Assembly (NCBI RefSeq): GCF_025527015.1
Contig: NZ_JAODIM010000042.1
Coordinates: 186,001-250,000, forward strand
Source of the DNA: Winslowiella arboricola
Lineage (GTDB): Bacteria > Pseudomonadota > Gammaproteobacteria > Enterobacterales > Enterobacteriaceae
Length of the DNA: 64,000 nt
Direction of reading: 5' to 3'
Under the pieces are notes generated by a model. It had not been told where the DNA came from. It was given only the letters and a program-made list of their open reading frames with translations, and ran no database searches. The position numbers and the translations under genes are program-made. This document shows positions 1 to 14,980 of the stretch, one piece after another (the first letter of the stretch is position 1; each line of letters opens with the position of its first letter).

Positions 1-194
1 CAGATAACCATAGTGTCAAAAATTACGACTTCTACAGGAAAAGTAATATTTTTGTTATTGATTTTGAAATAGATCATTCATCGTTGAAAAAAGAGCTCTC
101 TTTGTTTATTCAATCCCCCTATCAAAAACTAGATGAAGCTATTATTGATAAATATGATGTTAAATCATTGCTAACATATTTTAGAACGCTATAA
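1..194 (+). CDS. 3' end of an unrecognised polysaccharide-cluster gene (partial)
   Basis: A reading frame enters from the left edge (codons in phase with position 3) and runs without a stop to TAA at 192-194, giving about 63 residues ending YFRTL. It is rich in K, D, S, I and F and AT-rich like the next four genes, so it probably belongs to the same polysaccharide cluster. Too little is visible to name a family; a glycosyltransferase or other surface-sugar enzyme would fit, but that is inference from position. Confidence 0.55.
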   Translation, partial: DNHSVKNYDFYRKSNIFVIDFEIDHSSLKKELSLFIQSPYQKLDEAIIDKYDVKSLLTYFRTL

Positions 195-303
195 ATTTAT
201 TCCTGGGAGGAGCAACGGTATTTATTAAACGCAATAATTGCTTTCTATTGGAGTGTAGGGTGGTATCATTTAAATGATATTGTTATTTATAAATATCTAA
301 AAT

Positions 304-1443
304 ATGGCCTTAATAATGATCTTTTTTTTGCTCTTACTGTCATCATCTGTGCTTCTTACTGTTTGCCGTAATAGAGTAACTGTTTTTTTTTGGATCTTTA
401 TCACATTGGTTTCGGCGTTTAGATTTGAAGTAGGTTCTGATTATCTTAGCTATGTTGGCTTGTACTACGACATAAAGGCTGGTTATCAGAGTTACTTGCA
501 TTTGGAGCCATTTCATTACCTCTTAAATGAATTTGCAAACTACTTTGAATTAGGTCCACAGTTCATTTTTTTCGTATACTCGATATCTACAATCTCTCTG
601 TTTTCGCTGTTTTATTATAAAATGTCGAAAGTGTATCTCAGTATAAACACAAAAATGGTATTTGCTTTATCGACGATATTATTCGTCGGTAATTATTATT
701 TCCTGACGCTGAACAGTATAAGATCTTGCCTTGCTGCAGCTATTTATGTTATGAGTCTTTATTATTATATTAAAAATCAACGTGCATTAATGTTGTTGTT
801 ACTTGCTCTGGGTGGAACTATTCATTTTAGCTTGATACCTATAGCAGTATCTAGTGTAGTACTGTTGAAATTTGTTTTCCCGGTTAAAAATAAAACTTTC
901 CTTATTTTTTCAATCATTTTAATTACTAATCCGATAAGTATTGTTAAGTATATATTTGTAACTTATCAGTTAATGTACTATAACTATTTTTTGTCAGAGA
1001 CATATGCCGTCCCAGCTAACTTCATCGGACAATTGTCAGCCTATGGTGGTGTTGTCCTCGCCTTAGTATTTTATTTCTCATTTACACGCTATGTCTTTAT
1101 AGAAAACAGGAGGCTTAAATCAGTTTTCCAACTTTCTATTTTATTATTCATTGCATTTAGAATATTTTCAAGTGAATTGTTTATATTTGCAAGGATGTCG
1201 AGATATTTTTCACCGGTATTGTATTTCTTTATAGCTTTGGCGATAACATGGTACCTTCAAAATAGGGTTTCCTTGAAACTGAAGCCGACCTTTTTACTCT
1301 GTGTAGTATTGATGTTAATTGTTGCTAATATTGCCATGTTCATGCCGAGAGGGTTATATGATCCATCATATGGGAATTACAATATAAATTATTGTATCAA
1401 CACCACTGATGTATGTGATATACCAATTTCCACAATGAATTAG
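304..1443 (+). CDS. wzy: EpsG-type O-antigen/polysaccharide polymerase (Wzy-like)
   Basis: A 379-residue, very hydrophobic protein with about ten predicted membrane segments. The sequence RFEVGSDYLSY at residues 40-50 matches the R-x-x-x-G-x-D-Y-x-x-Y signature of the EpsG family of polysaccharide polymerases. The expected role is polymerisation of lipid-linked repeat units in the inner membrane, matching the wzz chain-length gene 5 kb downstream. The start is not certain: there is no strong ribosome binding site, the in-frame ATG at 274 is blocked by a stop at 298, and ATG 316 is an alternative. It is AT-rich compared with gnd, as usual for acquired O-antigen genes. The family call is good; the repeat unit is unknown. 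Confidence 0.75.
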   Translation: MALIMIFFLLLLSSSVLLTVCRNRVTVFFWIFITLVSAFRFEVGSDYLSYVGLYYDIKAGYQSYLHLEPFHYLLNEFANYFELGPQFIFFVYSISTISLFSLFYYKMSKVYLSINTKMVFALSTILFVGNYYFLTLNSIRSCLAAAIYVMSLYYYIKNQRALMLLLLALGGTIHFSLIPIAVSSVVLLKFVFPVKNKTFLIFSIILITNPISIVKYIFVTYQLMYYNYFLSETYAVPANFIGQLSAYGGVVLALVFYFSFTRYVFIENRRLKSVFQLSILLFIAFRIFSSELFIFARMSRYFSPVLYFFIALAITWYLQNRVSLKLKPTFLLCVVLMLIVANIAMFMPRGLYDPSYGNYNINYCINTTDVCDIPISTMN

Positions 1444-1485
1444 ATATTTTTATACCTACATTAAATAAGAACCTTGGTGTTATAT

Positions 1486-2682
1486 ATGTTTTATATTCTG
1501 GTAGACGATATCTTAAAAGCAAAATTCTTTATATCATTTGCTAAGTTTGATAATGTAATTTATTTAACTAATAAACCTTCTTGTTATTTATTTCTAAAAT
1601 TAAAAACCACACGAGAAGTAATATTTTTAAAGTCCATAAACAACGCTAAAGCTGATGTCGATATTGAAAGGTTAAAAAATACTATCTCAGTGCTTAATGG
1701 TCGGCAATCTCTTAGTAATGCAGTAAAAAACTATCAGCAAGTTTTTTTTGCATTATTTAATACGCTAAAATCCAGGTTAAGTAGCAATGATACTGTTGTT
1801 TTATTTAATGGGAATCATGCTTCAGCCATCGCTACTGCAGATTTTTTCCGAAGTCATAATGCTAAAACATTATATTCGGAAATTAGTAATTTGCCTGGAA
1901 AAATGATTTTTGATCCTTCGGGTGTTAATGCTCAATCTGTACTTTTTAAACGCCCTGAAATTCTTGATACTTTACCAATAGTTGCTGATGAAGTGCATAA
2001 AAAATGGGTTGCCAGATATATTGATTATAAAAGCAGCCCATTGCCGCAATCCAGGATAAATGTTAAAACCTACGCAGTTATTGCTTTTGATGATTTCATG
2101 TCCAGGATCTTTCCTTTGTTTATAAGAGAAGACTCGTTACCACTAAGTAAAAAAATCAATATGTTTATTGATAAGTACAAGTCCAGGAAAATTTTAGCCA
2201 GCAATATTAGAGCTAATCTGGATGTCGATAGTGAATATGTTTTTTATCCAACGCAAGTCACATCGGATACACAATTAAAGATAAATAGCGAAGTAGATAA
2301 TATTGGTGCGATAAATAAGATAATTGAACTTGAGAAAGGGCAGGCCATCTACGTTAAAATTCACCCGGCAGAGTCTGATATTTCGACAATAAACTTCTTC
2401 AGGGCCTTAGCGGACGAAAAGAAAATTATATTGGTAAATAATAATACTATTGAACTAATCAGAAAGGCACGAAAAGTCTACACAATAAACTCAACAGTAG
2501 GCCTTGAGAGCCTTATTTTTGAAAAAGATCTCGTGGTGCTGGGGCGTGCTATATATAGTAACTTTAACTCATCTCGGTTACAGCAATATATTCACAGTTA
2601 TTTAGTCGACTTGGATTATTTCGGCGAGAATGATATAAATAGTTCTCATATTGATAAAATGAAAGAATTAACTGAGATTTAA
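1486..2682 (+). CDS. Capsule polysaccharide synthesis / Kdo-transferase-like protein
   Basis: About 398 residues, soluble. Two regions recall the Capsule_synth family (KpsC/KpsS, Kdo glycosyltransferases). The first is EISNLPGKMIFDPSGVNAQS in the first half. The second is in the C-terminal half: KIHPAES followed by TINSTVGLESLIFEKDLVVL, the usual HPA...NSTVGLE...LG motif. In that family these residues bind the nucleotide sugar. The start chosen is ATG 1486; TTG 1474 is in frame four codons upstream and cannot be excluded. It lies 3 bases before glf, so probably in one operon. It could add Kdo or another acidic sugar to the repeat unit; the exact donor is not readable from sequence. Confidence 0.65.
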   Translation: MFYILVDDILKAKFFISFAKFDNVIYLTNKPSCYLFLKLKTTREVIFLKSINNAKADVDIERLKNTISVLNGRQSLSNAVKNYQQVFFALFNTLKSRLSSNDTVVLFNGNHASAIATADFFRSHNAKTLYSEISNLPGKMIFDPSGVNAQSVLFKRPEILDTLPIVADEVHKKWVARYIDYKSSPLPQSRINVKTYAVIAFDDFMSRIFPLFIREDSLPLSKKINMFIDKYKSRKILASNIRANLDVDSEYVFYPTQVTSDTQLKINSEVDNIGAINKIIELEKGQAIYVKIHPAESDISTINFFRALADEKKIILVNNNTIELIRKARKVYTINSTVGLESLIFEKDLVVLGRAIYSNFNSSRLQQYIHSYLVDLDYFGENDINSSHIDKMKELTEI

Positions 2683-2685
2683 TAT

Positions 2686-3783
2686 ATGTTCGATTATCTG
2701 ATCGTAGGTTCTGGTTTATTTGGTTCTGTATTCGCCCATGAAGCTCACAAACGTGGGAAAAAAGTTAAGGTTATCGAAAAAAGAGAACATATCGGTGGGA
2801 ACCTTTATTGTGAAAATATTGAAGGCATCAATGTGCATAAATATGGTGCTCATATTTTCCATACCAATGACAAAGAAATTTGGGATTATGTAAATCAGTT
2901 TGTTGAATTCAATCGTTTTACTAATTCTCCTGTCGCTATATCTAAAGGCAAGCTTTACAATTTGCCATTTAATATGAACACGTTTTACCAGCTTTGGGGA
3001 GTAAAGACTCCAGTTGAGGCAAAAGAAAAAATTGATGCTCAGCGCGCTCATATTGATGAAAAGAACATTAATAATCTCGAAGAGCAGGCCACTTTTTTAG
3101 TTGGCAAAGATATTTATGAGACATTAATTAAAGAGTATACAGAGAAACAATGGGGGCGCAGCTGTACAGAACTTCCTCCATTTATCATCAAGCGCTTGCC
3201 TGTTCGTTTTACCTACGATAACAATTACTTTAATGACCGCTATCAGGGGATTCCTGAAGGTGGCTACAACGTATTAATCGATGCATTATTGAACGGCATC
3301 GAAGTTGAAACTAATTGTGATTTTTTTGAAAATAAAGATGAGCTTATTAAATCTGCGCGAAAAGTAATTTACACTGGCCCGATTGATAAATTCTTTGATT
3401 ATCGGCATGGTAAATTAGATTACCGTTCCCTGAATTTTGAAACTGTCATCGTAGACTCAGATAATTATCAGGGGAATGCGGTGGTGAATTATATCGATAA
3501 AGAATATGATTTTACTCGTATTATAGAACACAAGCATTTTGAATTTGGTAAGCAAGAAAAGACTGTTATTACAAAAGAATTCCCTAAAGAGTTTTCTGAG
3601 GGTGATGAGTATTATTACCCTGTCAATGATAAGAAGAACACCAGTGTATATGTAAAATATAAATCTATGACTGACGAATACCAGGATGTCATCTTTGGTG
3701 GCAGGCTTGCTGAATATAAGTATTATGATATGCATCAAATCATAGCATCGGCTCTGAAATGTGTTTCTAAGGAATTTAAATGA
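2686..3783 (+). CDS. glf: UDP-galactopyranose mutase
   Basis: A 365-residue flavoenzyme that interconverts UDP-galactopyranose and UDP-galactofuranose in the cytoplasm. The N-terminal FAD-binding motif GSGLFGS is at residues 8-14, followed by VIEKREHIGGNLY and the glf hallmark GAHIFHTND. EYTEKQWG and RFTYDNNYFNDRYQGIPEGG in the middle are also characteristic. Length is typical of bacterial Glf. Its stop overlaps the next glycosyltransferase start by the tetranucleotide ATGA, so translation is coupled. The pair implies that the surface polysaccharide contains galactofuranose. Confidence 0.95.
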   Translation: MFDYLIVGSGLFGSVFAHEAHKRGKKVKVIEKREHIGGNLYCENIEGINVHKYGAHIFHTNDKEIWDYVNQFVEFNRFTNSPVAISKGKLYNLPFNMNTFYQLWGVKTPVEAKEKIDAQRAHIDEKNINNLEEQATFLVGKDIYETLIKEYTEKQWGRSCTELPPFIIKRLPVRFTYDNNYFNDRYQGIPEGGYNVLIDALLNGIEVETNCDFFENKDELIKSARKVIYTGPIDKFFDYRHGKLDYRSLNFETVIVDSDNYQGNAVVNYIDKEYDFTRIIEHKHFEFGKQEKTVITKEFPKEFSEGDEYYYPVNDKKNTSVYVKYKSMTDEYQDVIFGGRLAEYKYYDMHQIIASALKCVSKEFK

Positions 3784-4685
3784 CAAATGTCATCGCCCTG
3801 GTGGTTACTTTTAAAAGAAAAGATTTGTTAGAGAAAGTATTAAATTCCTTGTTGAACCAAACCCATTCTTTGTCAAAAATTGTAGTTATAGATAATAATA
3901 GCAATGATGGCACTGTCGAACTGGTAAAAAGTGTTATTAATTCTTACCCTGATAAATTAGAGTATTTTAATACGGGGGGGAATCTTGGAGGTGCGGGAGG
4001 GTTTGCTTTCGGCTTTGAAAAGATGGCTGGACGCGATTATGACCATCTTTGGTTAATGGATGACGACCTGCTTCCTTCTGATAATTGCCTGGAGAATTTA
4101 CTCAATTGTTCTCAGGGTGACATTGTCCAGCCTTTACGCAAGAATATCGACGGTTCAATTGCTGAGCTTTCACCGTTAAAATTTGATTTAAACGATTTTT
4201 TTGCTATTTTGCCAAAAAAAGGAACAGTACAAAGTCTTTTAAAAGAGCAACCTTATATCAAAGGGCCAATCTCTATCGATGGAGTACCTTTTGAAGGTCC
4301 CTTAATCAAAAAAGCAGTAGTTGATGCAGTTGGTATCCCGGAAAAACGGTTCTTTATCTTTTATGATGATATGGATTATTCGCTTCGCGCTAAAAAGAAA
4401 GGCTTTCAGATTTTTTGTGCCACAGAGGCAATGGCTACCAGGTTATTAGTAAATAATCAGAAAAATGACCTTTCCTCCTGGAAAGGATATTTTATGCTGA
4501 GAAATCTTTTTCGTCTGTATTTTACTCACTCGGTAAAAAAAAGCGCGTATGTCAAACCGTTTATTATCGCTGGCGGTTATTTGATCTATTCGCTTATTCG
4601 CTTACGTTTCAGTGAGGTGCGAGTGGTGTTCGATGCGCTAAAAGATTCGTTCACATTTAAAACCGACGACAAGTATATTCCATAG
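3780..4685 (+). CDS. Family 2 glycosyltransferase, galactofuranosyltransferase-like
   Basis: A 301-residue GT2 enzyme. The N-terminus ALVVTFKRKDLLEKVLNSLL and VVIDNNSNDGT form the nucleotide-binding fold, and the metal-binding triad DDD is at residues 94-96 within WLMDDDLLP. The stretch NTGGNLGGAGGFAFG matches the GlfT/galactofuranosyltransferase-like branch, where NxGGxGGF precedes the DDD motif. ATGA overlap with glf supports a substrate link: glf makes UDP-Galf and this enzyme likely transfers it. It ends about 140 bp before gnd and is the last gene of the variable cluster. The Galf assignment combines motif memory with context. Confidence 0.75.
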   Translation: MTNVIALVVTFKRKDLLEKVLNSLLNQTHSLSKIVVIDNNSNDGTVELVKSVINSYPDKLEYFNTGGNLGGAGGFAFGFEKMAGRDYDHLWLMDDDLLPSDNCLENLLNCSQGDIVQPLRKNIDGSIAELSPLKFDLNDFFAILPKKGTVQSLLKEQPYIKGPISIDGVPFEGPLIKKAVVDAVGIPEKRFFIFYDDMDYSLRAKKKGFQIFCATEAMATRLLVNNQKNDLSSWKGYFMLRNLFRLYFTHSVKKSAYVKPFIIAGGYLIYSLIRLRFSEVRVVFDALKDSFTFKTDDKYIP

Positions 4686-4825
4686 AAAATGTGCTGTTTT
4701 GTTGAGCTATTATGCTCTTATCAATCGCATTAATTACTATCCAAGAATTCTTCGAATGGGTTAACATCACACTCACATAGCAGCAATGTTTCTGCGAGAT
4801 GCAACAACCTTAGACAGGAGTAGGT

Positions 4826-6232
4826 ATGTCCAAGCAACAGATCGGCGTTGTAGGTATGGCTGTAATGGGCCGTAATCTGGCACTCAACATTGAGAGCCGC
4901 GGCTATTCAGTCTCTATCTTCAACCGCTCACGTGAAAAAACAGATGAAGTCGTTGCTGAGAATCCAGGTAAGAATCTGGTTGCTCACTATAGCGTGGAAG
5001 ACTTTGTCGATTCACTGGAAAAACCGCGTCGTATCCTGCTAATGGTGCAGGCGGGTGAAGCTACTGACAAAACTATCGCTTCCCTGACTCCACACCTCGA
5101 TAAAGGCGATATTCTGATCGACGGCGGCAACACCTTCTATAAAGATACTATCCGTCGCAACAAAGAACTGTCTGAGCAGGGCTTTAACTTTATCGGCACT
5201 GGCGTTTCAGGTGGTGAAGAGGGCGCATTGAAAGGTCCTTCTATCATGCCTGGCGGTCAGAAAGAAGCCTACGAACTGGTCGCGCCAATCCTTACCGAGA
5301 TTGCTGCCGTTGCTGAAGGCGAAGCTTGTGTAGCTTATATGGGTCCGGACGGTGCGGGTCACTACGTGAAGATGGTGCATAACGGCATCGAATATGGCGA
5401 TATGCAGCTGATTGCTGAAGCCTATTCGCTGTTGAAGAATGCCCTGAATCTTGATAACGAAGAGCTGGCTAAAACCTTCAGCGAGTGGAACGAAGGTGAA
5501 CTGAGCAGCTATCTGATCGATATCACCAAAGATATCTTCACCAAGAAGGATGAAGAAGGTAAATATCTGGTCGATGTGATTCTGGATGAAGCTGCCAACA
5601 AAGGCACCGGTAAGTGGACCAGCCAAAGCTCCCTCGATCTCGGCGAGCCGCTGTCACTGATTACTGAATCTGTGTTTGCACGCTACCTCTCTTCTCTGAA
5701 AACCCAGCGCGTTGCGGCTTCTAAAGTGCTGAGCGGTCCAACTGTTCAGACAGTCAGCGGTGATAAAGCTGAGTTTGTGGAGAAAGTGCGTCGTGCACTG
5801 TATCTCGGTAAAATTGTTTCTTATGCGCAGGGCTTCTCTCAGTTAAAAGCGGCCTCTGATGAGAACAACTGGGATCTGCATTATGGCGAGATTGCTAAAA
5901 TCTTCCGTGCAGGTTGCATTATCCGTGCTCAGTTCCTGCAGAAAATCACCGATGCTTATGCGGACAACGCTAACATCGCTAACCTGCTGCTGGCGCCATA
6001 CTTTAAAAATATTGCTGATGAGTATCAGCAGGCGCTGCGTGATGTGGTGGCTTATGCCGTTCAGAACGGTATTCCAACGCCTACCTTCTCTGCTGCGATT
6101 GCATACTATGACAGCTATCGTTCTGCGGTGCTGCCAGCTAACCTGATTCAGGCTCAGCGTGATTACTTCGGTGCCCATACTTACAAGCGCACTGACAAAG
6201 ATGGTGTGTTCCACACCGAGTGGCTGGACTAA
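4826..6232 (+). CDS. gnd: 6-phosphogluconate dehydrogenase, decarboxylating
   Basis: A 468-residue cytoplasmic enzyme that oxidises 6-phosphogluconate to ribulose 5-phosphate, CO2 and NADPH. The NADP-binding motif [14 protein letters not shown] is at the N-terminus, the substrate site [19 protein letters not shown] follows, and the catalytic [15 protein letters not shown] is central. Length equals that of the E. coli enzyme. A clear ribosome site (ACAGGAG) precedes the ATG. As in other Enterobacterales it sits at the edge of the O-antigen cluster; ugd, found between gnd and wzz in E. coli, is absent here. Base composition shifts to backbone values at this gene. Confidence 0.97.
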   Translation: MSKQQIGVVGMAVMGRNLALNIESRGYSVSIFNRSREKTDEVVAENPGKNLVAHYSVEDFVDSLEKPRRILLMVQAGEATDKTIASLTPHLDKGDILIDGGNTFYKDTIRRNKELSEQGFNFIGTGVSGGEEGALKGPSIMPGGQKEAYELVAPILTEIAAVAEGEACVAYMGPDGAGHYVKMVHNGIEYGDMQLIAEAYSLLKNALNLDNEELAKTFSEWNEGELSSYLIDITKDIFTKKDEEGKYLVDVILDEAANKGTGKWTSQSSLDLGEPLSLITESVFARYLSSLKTQRVAASKVLSGPTVQTVSGDKAEFVEKVRRALYLGKIVSYAQGFSQLKAASDENNWDLHYGEIAKIFRAGCIIRAQFLQKITDAYADNANIANLLLAPYFKNIADEYQQALRDVVAYAVQNGIPTPTFSAAIAYYDSYRSAVLPANLIQAQRDYFGAHTYKRTDKDGVFHTEWLD

Positions 6233-6240
6233 GTCAGATC

Positions 6241-6275
6241 AAAAACTCCCCCGCGTCCTGGCAGGGGAGTTTTTT
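6241..6275 (+). terminator. Rho-independent terminator after gnd
   Basis: AAAAACTCCCC and GGGGAGTTTTT form an 11-bp stem around a loop containing CGCGTCCTGGCA, followed by a T run. It starts 8 bases after the gnd stop. Confidence 0.9.
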
Positions 6276-6408
6276 ACTTGAAATTGTAGAGGTTTTATTT
6301 CGGTTTCTCCGATTTACCTGCTGTTCTCCATTCTGTCCTTGGCGAGTAAATTTATTCGACCAGCCTTAATTCCATCAATTTTTTATTGAGCGAAGTTTCA
6401 AGGAAATC

Positions 6409-7419
6409 ATGAGCAACAATAATTCTGAAGTGTCGGAGCAGTCTCCCCTACGTCAAACCTTTTATAATAACGATAATGAGCTTGATTTGCTGGATGTTAT
6501 CGCCCAGCTTTGGCGTGGAAAAATTATTATAATCGCTGTTATGGTTCTGGCCGTAGTATTAGCGGGTATCTATCTTTCAGTAGCCAAAGAGAAGTGGACA
6601 TCCCATGCGATCGTTACGGCGCCAAGTGCTGGCCAGGTAGCTAACTATAATGTTGCGCTTAATGCACTTTATTCCCAGTATCCACAGGATAAGCTGGCAA
6701 TAGGTGATCTGCAGAAGCAGCTTTTTGGTCGCTTTAGTGCCTCTATTTCAGCGCTATCAGGATCATTGCATAATCTTGAACAGCCACTTGATCTTAAGGT
6801 CGAGCAGTTGGTTAAAGGGCAAAGTGATCCACTAAGTATCGCTTTTACTGCTGAAACCGCTAAACAGGCGCAACAGGAATTAACAAAATATATTCAGACT
6901 ATCAATGATGATGTCGTTGACGACTATAGCGCCGATATTATGCGTAACCTGACAGTGAAAAAACGCGAGCTGACTGAATCTCTGGCTTCACAGCTTCAGG
7001 TTGCAAAAGATAAGAAACAACGTCGCATTGATGTGATGAAGCAGGCGTTGAAGATTGCCGAATCATCTAACATAGAAAAATCACAGTTGCAGCAAGCCGA
7101 GTATTTGTCAGACGATACTTTGTATCTCTTAGGCACTGATGCGCTGCAATCAATGATCGCCAATGAACACACTAAGCCGCTAGCATTTGATGATTATTAT
7201 TATGAAACGCAGCGCGGACTACTATCGATTCAAAATCTGAAAATTCAGGTAGATAATCTGCAATCTTACCGTTCGATTATGCAGCCAGATTTGCCGATTC
7301 GTCGTGACAGTCCTAAAAAAGCACTGATTATGATTCTTGCCGTTATATTAGGTGGGATTGCTGGCTCAGCAATCGTACTTGGCCGCAATATGGCATGCCA
7401 CTACCGCGAAACTCACTAA
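6409..7419 (+). CDS. wzz: O-antigen chain length determinant, polysaccharide co-polymerase
   Basis: A 336-residue WzzB-type inner-membrane protein that sets the modal number of O-antigen repeats made by Wzy. There is a first membrane segment near residues 36-57 (KIIIIAVMVLAVVLAGIYL), a long periplasmic helical domain, and a C-terminal segment near residues 306-324 preceded by the proline-containing motif PDLPIRRDSPKKA typical of the family. The SD AAGGAA lies 4-9 bases before the ATG. It is monocistronic, flanked by terminators, and lies between gnd and the convergent his operon as in E. coli. Confidence 0.93.
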   Translation: MSNNNSEVSEQSPLRQTFYNNDNELDLLDVIAQLWRGKIIIIAVMVLAVVLAGIYLSVAKEKWTSHAIVTAPSAGQVANYNVALNALYSQYPQDKLAIGDLQKQLFGRFSASISALSGSLHNLEQPLDLKVEQLVKGQSDPLSIAFTAETAKQAQQELTKYIQTINDDVVDDYSADIMRNLTVKKRELTESLASQLQVAKDKKQRRIDVMKQALKIAESSNIEKSQLQQAEYLSDDTLYLLGTDALQSMIANEHTKPLAFDDYYYETQRGLLSIQNLKIQVDNLQSYRSIMQPDLPIRRDSPKKALIMILAVILGGIAGSAIVLGRNMACHYRETH

Positions 7420-7434
7420 ATTTTCGCCAATATG

Positions 7435-7461
7435 AAACCCGGCCATTGCCGGGTTTTTTTC
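7435..7461 (+). terminator. Rho-independent terminator after wzz
   Basis: A 9-bp stem AAACCCGGC / GCCGGGTTT with the loop CATT, then a T run, about 15 bases after the wzz stop. Confidence 0.9.
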
Positions 7462-7482
7462 GTCTGGACACGGCAGAAAAGC

Positions 7483-7510
7483 AAAAGGCCGGTTCCCCGG
7501 CCTTTTTTTT
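7483..7510. terminator. Bidirectional terminator between wzz and the his operon
   Basis: A 10-bp perfect stem AAAAGGCCGG / CCGGCCTTTT around TTCC with T runs readable on both strands. It lies 16 bases from the hisI stop, so it probably ends the his transcript as well as backing up the wzz terminator. Confidence 0.85.
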
Positions 7511-7525
7511 AACCTCAAATCCCGC

Positions 7526-8130
7526 TTACTTATGTCTTTCGCGCAGATTCTCAATCACCGTACTCAAATCAAGATCCTGATCCTGCAGCAGCACCAGCAA
7601 GTGATAAATCAGGTCAGAGGCTTCGTTTGTCAGTTCGTGACGGTCGTTGACGGTGGCTGCCAGTGCGGTTTCCACGCCTTCTTCACCGACTTTTTGCGCA
7701 ATACGCTTGGTGCCACTGGCATAGAGACGCGCAGTGTAAGAACTTTCCGGGTCAGCATGCTTACGTTCCGCCAGCAGTTGCTCCAGCTGGTAAAGAAAGG
7801 TCCAGTCCGCTGCGGCAGGGGAGAAGCAGCTGGACGTGCCCTTATGGCAGGTTGGCCCAATCGGATTCGCCAGTACCAGCAATGTATCGTTATCGCAGTC
7901 CGGTGTGATGCTAACCACTTGCAAAAAGTGACCGGAGGTTTCACCTTTGGTCCACAGGCGCTGCTTAGTGCGCGAGAAGAAGGTGACGTTGCCTTCGCTC
8001 AGCGTTTTGCTTAGCGCTTCCTGATTCATATAACCGTGCATCAGCACTTCGCCGGAGACGCGATGCTGTACCACGACCGGCATCATGCCGTCAGTTTTTA
8101 CCCAATCCAGACTGGACAGTTGTTGTTGTG

Positions 8131-8137
<7 letters not shown>
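7526..8137 (-). CDS. hisI: Phosphoribosyl-AMP cyclohydrolase / phosphoribosyl-ATP pyrophosphatase
   Basis: A 203-residue fused enzyme catalysing steps 2 and 3 of histidine synthesis. The N-terminal HisI domain (about residues 1-110) carries the metal-binding motifs [26 protein letters not shown] and [11 protein letters not shown]. The C-terminal HisE domain (about 115-203) carries [18 protein letters not shown] and [14 protein letters not shown]. The fusion is normal in enterobacteria. It is the last gene of the operon and its start overlaps the hisF stop by 7 bases. Confidence 0.97.
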
Positions 8138-13684
<5,547 letters not shown>

Positions 13685-13688
13685 GGGC

Positions 13689-14588
13689 TTACTCCAGCAT
13701 CTTCTCAATTGGCAGCACCAGGATTGAACTGGCGCCCAGCGCTTTCAGTTTTTCCATGGTTTCCCAGAACAGGGTTTCGCTGCTGACCATATGCATCGCA
13801 ATACGGCTCTTATCACCGGCCAGCGGCAGCAGGGTTGGACGCTCGGCGCCTGGCAGCAGGGCAATCACTTCATCCAGACGGTCACTTGGTGCGTGCAGCA
13901 TAATATATTTGGATTCGCGCGCTTTAATCACGCCCTGAATACGGGTCATTAACTTATCGATAAGTTCCTGTTTAGCCGCTGGCATTTCGCCATCGCGCTG
14001 AATCAGACAGGCTTTAGAGCGGTAGATCACTTCGACTTCGCGCAGGCCATTGGCTTCCAGCGTGGCGCCGGTAGAGACCAGGTCGCAGATGGCGTCGGCC
14101 AGACCGGCGCGCGGCGCGACTTCAACAGAGCCGTTCAGCAGACAGGATTTAAAATTAACGCCTTGTTTATCGAGGTACTTCTTCAGCAGGTGAGGATAAG
14201 AGGTAGCGATACGGCTGTTTTGCAGACACTGCGGACCGCTATATTCGTCATCCACCGACATCGCCAGTGACAGACGGCAGCCGCCAAAATCGAGGCGACG
14301 CAGCGTAAAGTAACGCGGATCTTCGCCCTGTGCGCGGCGGGTCAGCAGCTCTTCTTCCAGCACGTTTTCACCGATAATACCGAGATCAACCACACCGTCC
14401 ATGACCAGGCCAGGGATATCGTCATCACGTACGCGCAGGATATCGATTGGCATGTTTTCGGCGAAGGCGATCAGACGCTGCTGCTGTAAATTAATCTTGA
14501 TGCCACAGCGCGCCAGTAATTCGCGTGATTCATCGCTTAAACGGCCTGATTTCTGCATAGCTATGCGCAAACGGGTGTTATCTAACAT
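13689..14588 (-). CDS. hisG: ATP phosphoribosyltransferase
   Basis: A 299-residue long-form HisG, the first and feedback-controlled enzyme of the pathway. It begins [20 protein letters not shown], contains the phosphate-binding stretch [18 protein letters not shown], and ends with the C-terminal regulatory ACT-like domain that binds histidine. The SD AGGA lies close to the ATG on the minus strand. It is the first structural gene after the His leader and attenuator. Confidence 0.97.
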   Translation of the reverse strand: MLDNTRLRIAMQKSGRLSDESRELLARCGIKINLQQQRLIAFAENMPIDILRVRDDDIPGLVMDGVVDLGIIGENVLEEELLTRRAQGEDPRYFTLRRLDFGGCRLSLAMSVDDEYSGPQCLQNSRIATSYPHLLKKYLDKQGVNFKSCLLNGSVEVAPRAGLADAICDLVSTGATLEANGLREVEVIYRSKACLIQRDGEMPAAKQELIDKLMTRIQGVIKARESKYIMLHAPSDRLDEVIALLPGAERPTLLPLAGDKSRIAMHMVSSETLFWETMEKLKALGASSILVLPIEKMLE

Positions 14589-14656
14589 GGGTCCTGTCCT
14601 CTTTTAACTCTTAGCTGCTGGTTAGCAATGAAACGATTCTGATGCGCGTAAAGTCC

Positions 14657-14692
14657 AAAAAAAAGCCCCCGGAAGATGATCTTCCGGGGGCT
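14657..14692 (-). terminator. his operon attenuator terminator
   Basis: On the minus strand AGCCCCCGGAAGA pairs with TCTTCCGGGGGCT in a 13-bp GC-rich stem, followed by a run of eight T. It lies between the leader peptide and hisG, where the his attenuator is expected. The upstream copy of TTCCAG near 14710-14735 offers pairing partners for the alternative antiterminator structure. Confidence 0.92.
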
Positions 14693-14753
14693 CTCTTGCG
14701 TTCTGCACCACTGGAAGATCCTAAACGTCTTCCAGCACACATCGCCTGAAAGA

Positions 14754-14801
14754 CTAGTCAGGGTGATGGTGATGATGGTGATTGAACTGAACGCGTGTCA
14801 T
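14754..14801 (-). CDS. hisL: his operon leader peptide
   Basis: A 15-codon ORF read as MTRVQFNHHHHHHPD. Six consecutive His codons (mixed CAC and CAT) cause ribosome stalling when charged His-tRNA is scarce, which prevents formation of the attenuator hairpin immediately downstream. The E. coli leader has the same start MTRVQF and end PD but seven His codons. It is too short for ordinary gene calling. Confidence 0.95.
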   Translation of the reverse strand: MTRVQFNHHHHHHPD

Positions 14802-14843
14802 ATAAATTCCGTAGATGAATGTGTATTCATTTAATGTGTAAAT

Positions 14844-14872
14844 AACCTAACCAAGATGGGCGCTGATGGCAA
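14844..14872 (-). promoter_or_regulatory. Likely his operon sigma-70 promoter
   Basis: On the minus strand TTGCCA (14872-14867) and TAGGTT (14849-14844) are separated by exactly 17 bases and lie about 45 bases upstream of the hisL ATG. This placement suits the leader transcript. It is a sequence match only. Confidence 0.6.
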
Positions 14873-14980
14873 CCCTTTTTTGTCAACGATGACATATTCT
14901 CTTATCAGGCGGAGATTGTCAGCCTGATAGCAGTGGCGTAGCCTTAATTATCTGGACGGAACTGTGTGGGAGTGAAGGGC

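Noticed and set aside
14899-14935. CRISPR or tandem repeat signal near the his promoter
   Set aside because: Only short GC/AT inverted words around TCAGGC...GCCTGA; no repeated spacer structure anywhere in the window.
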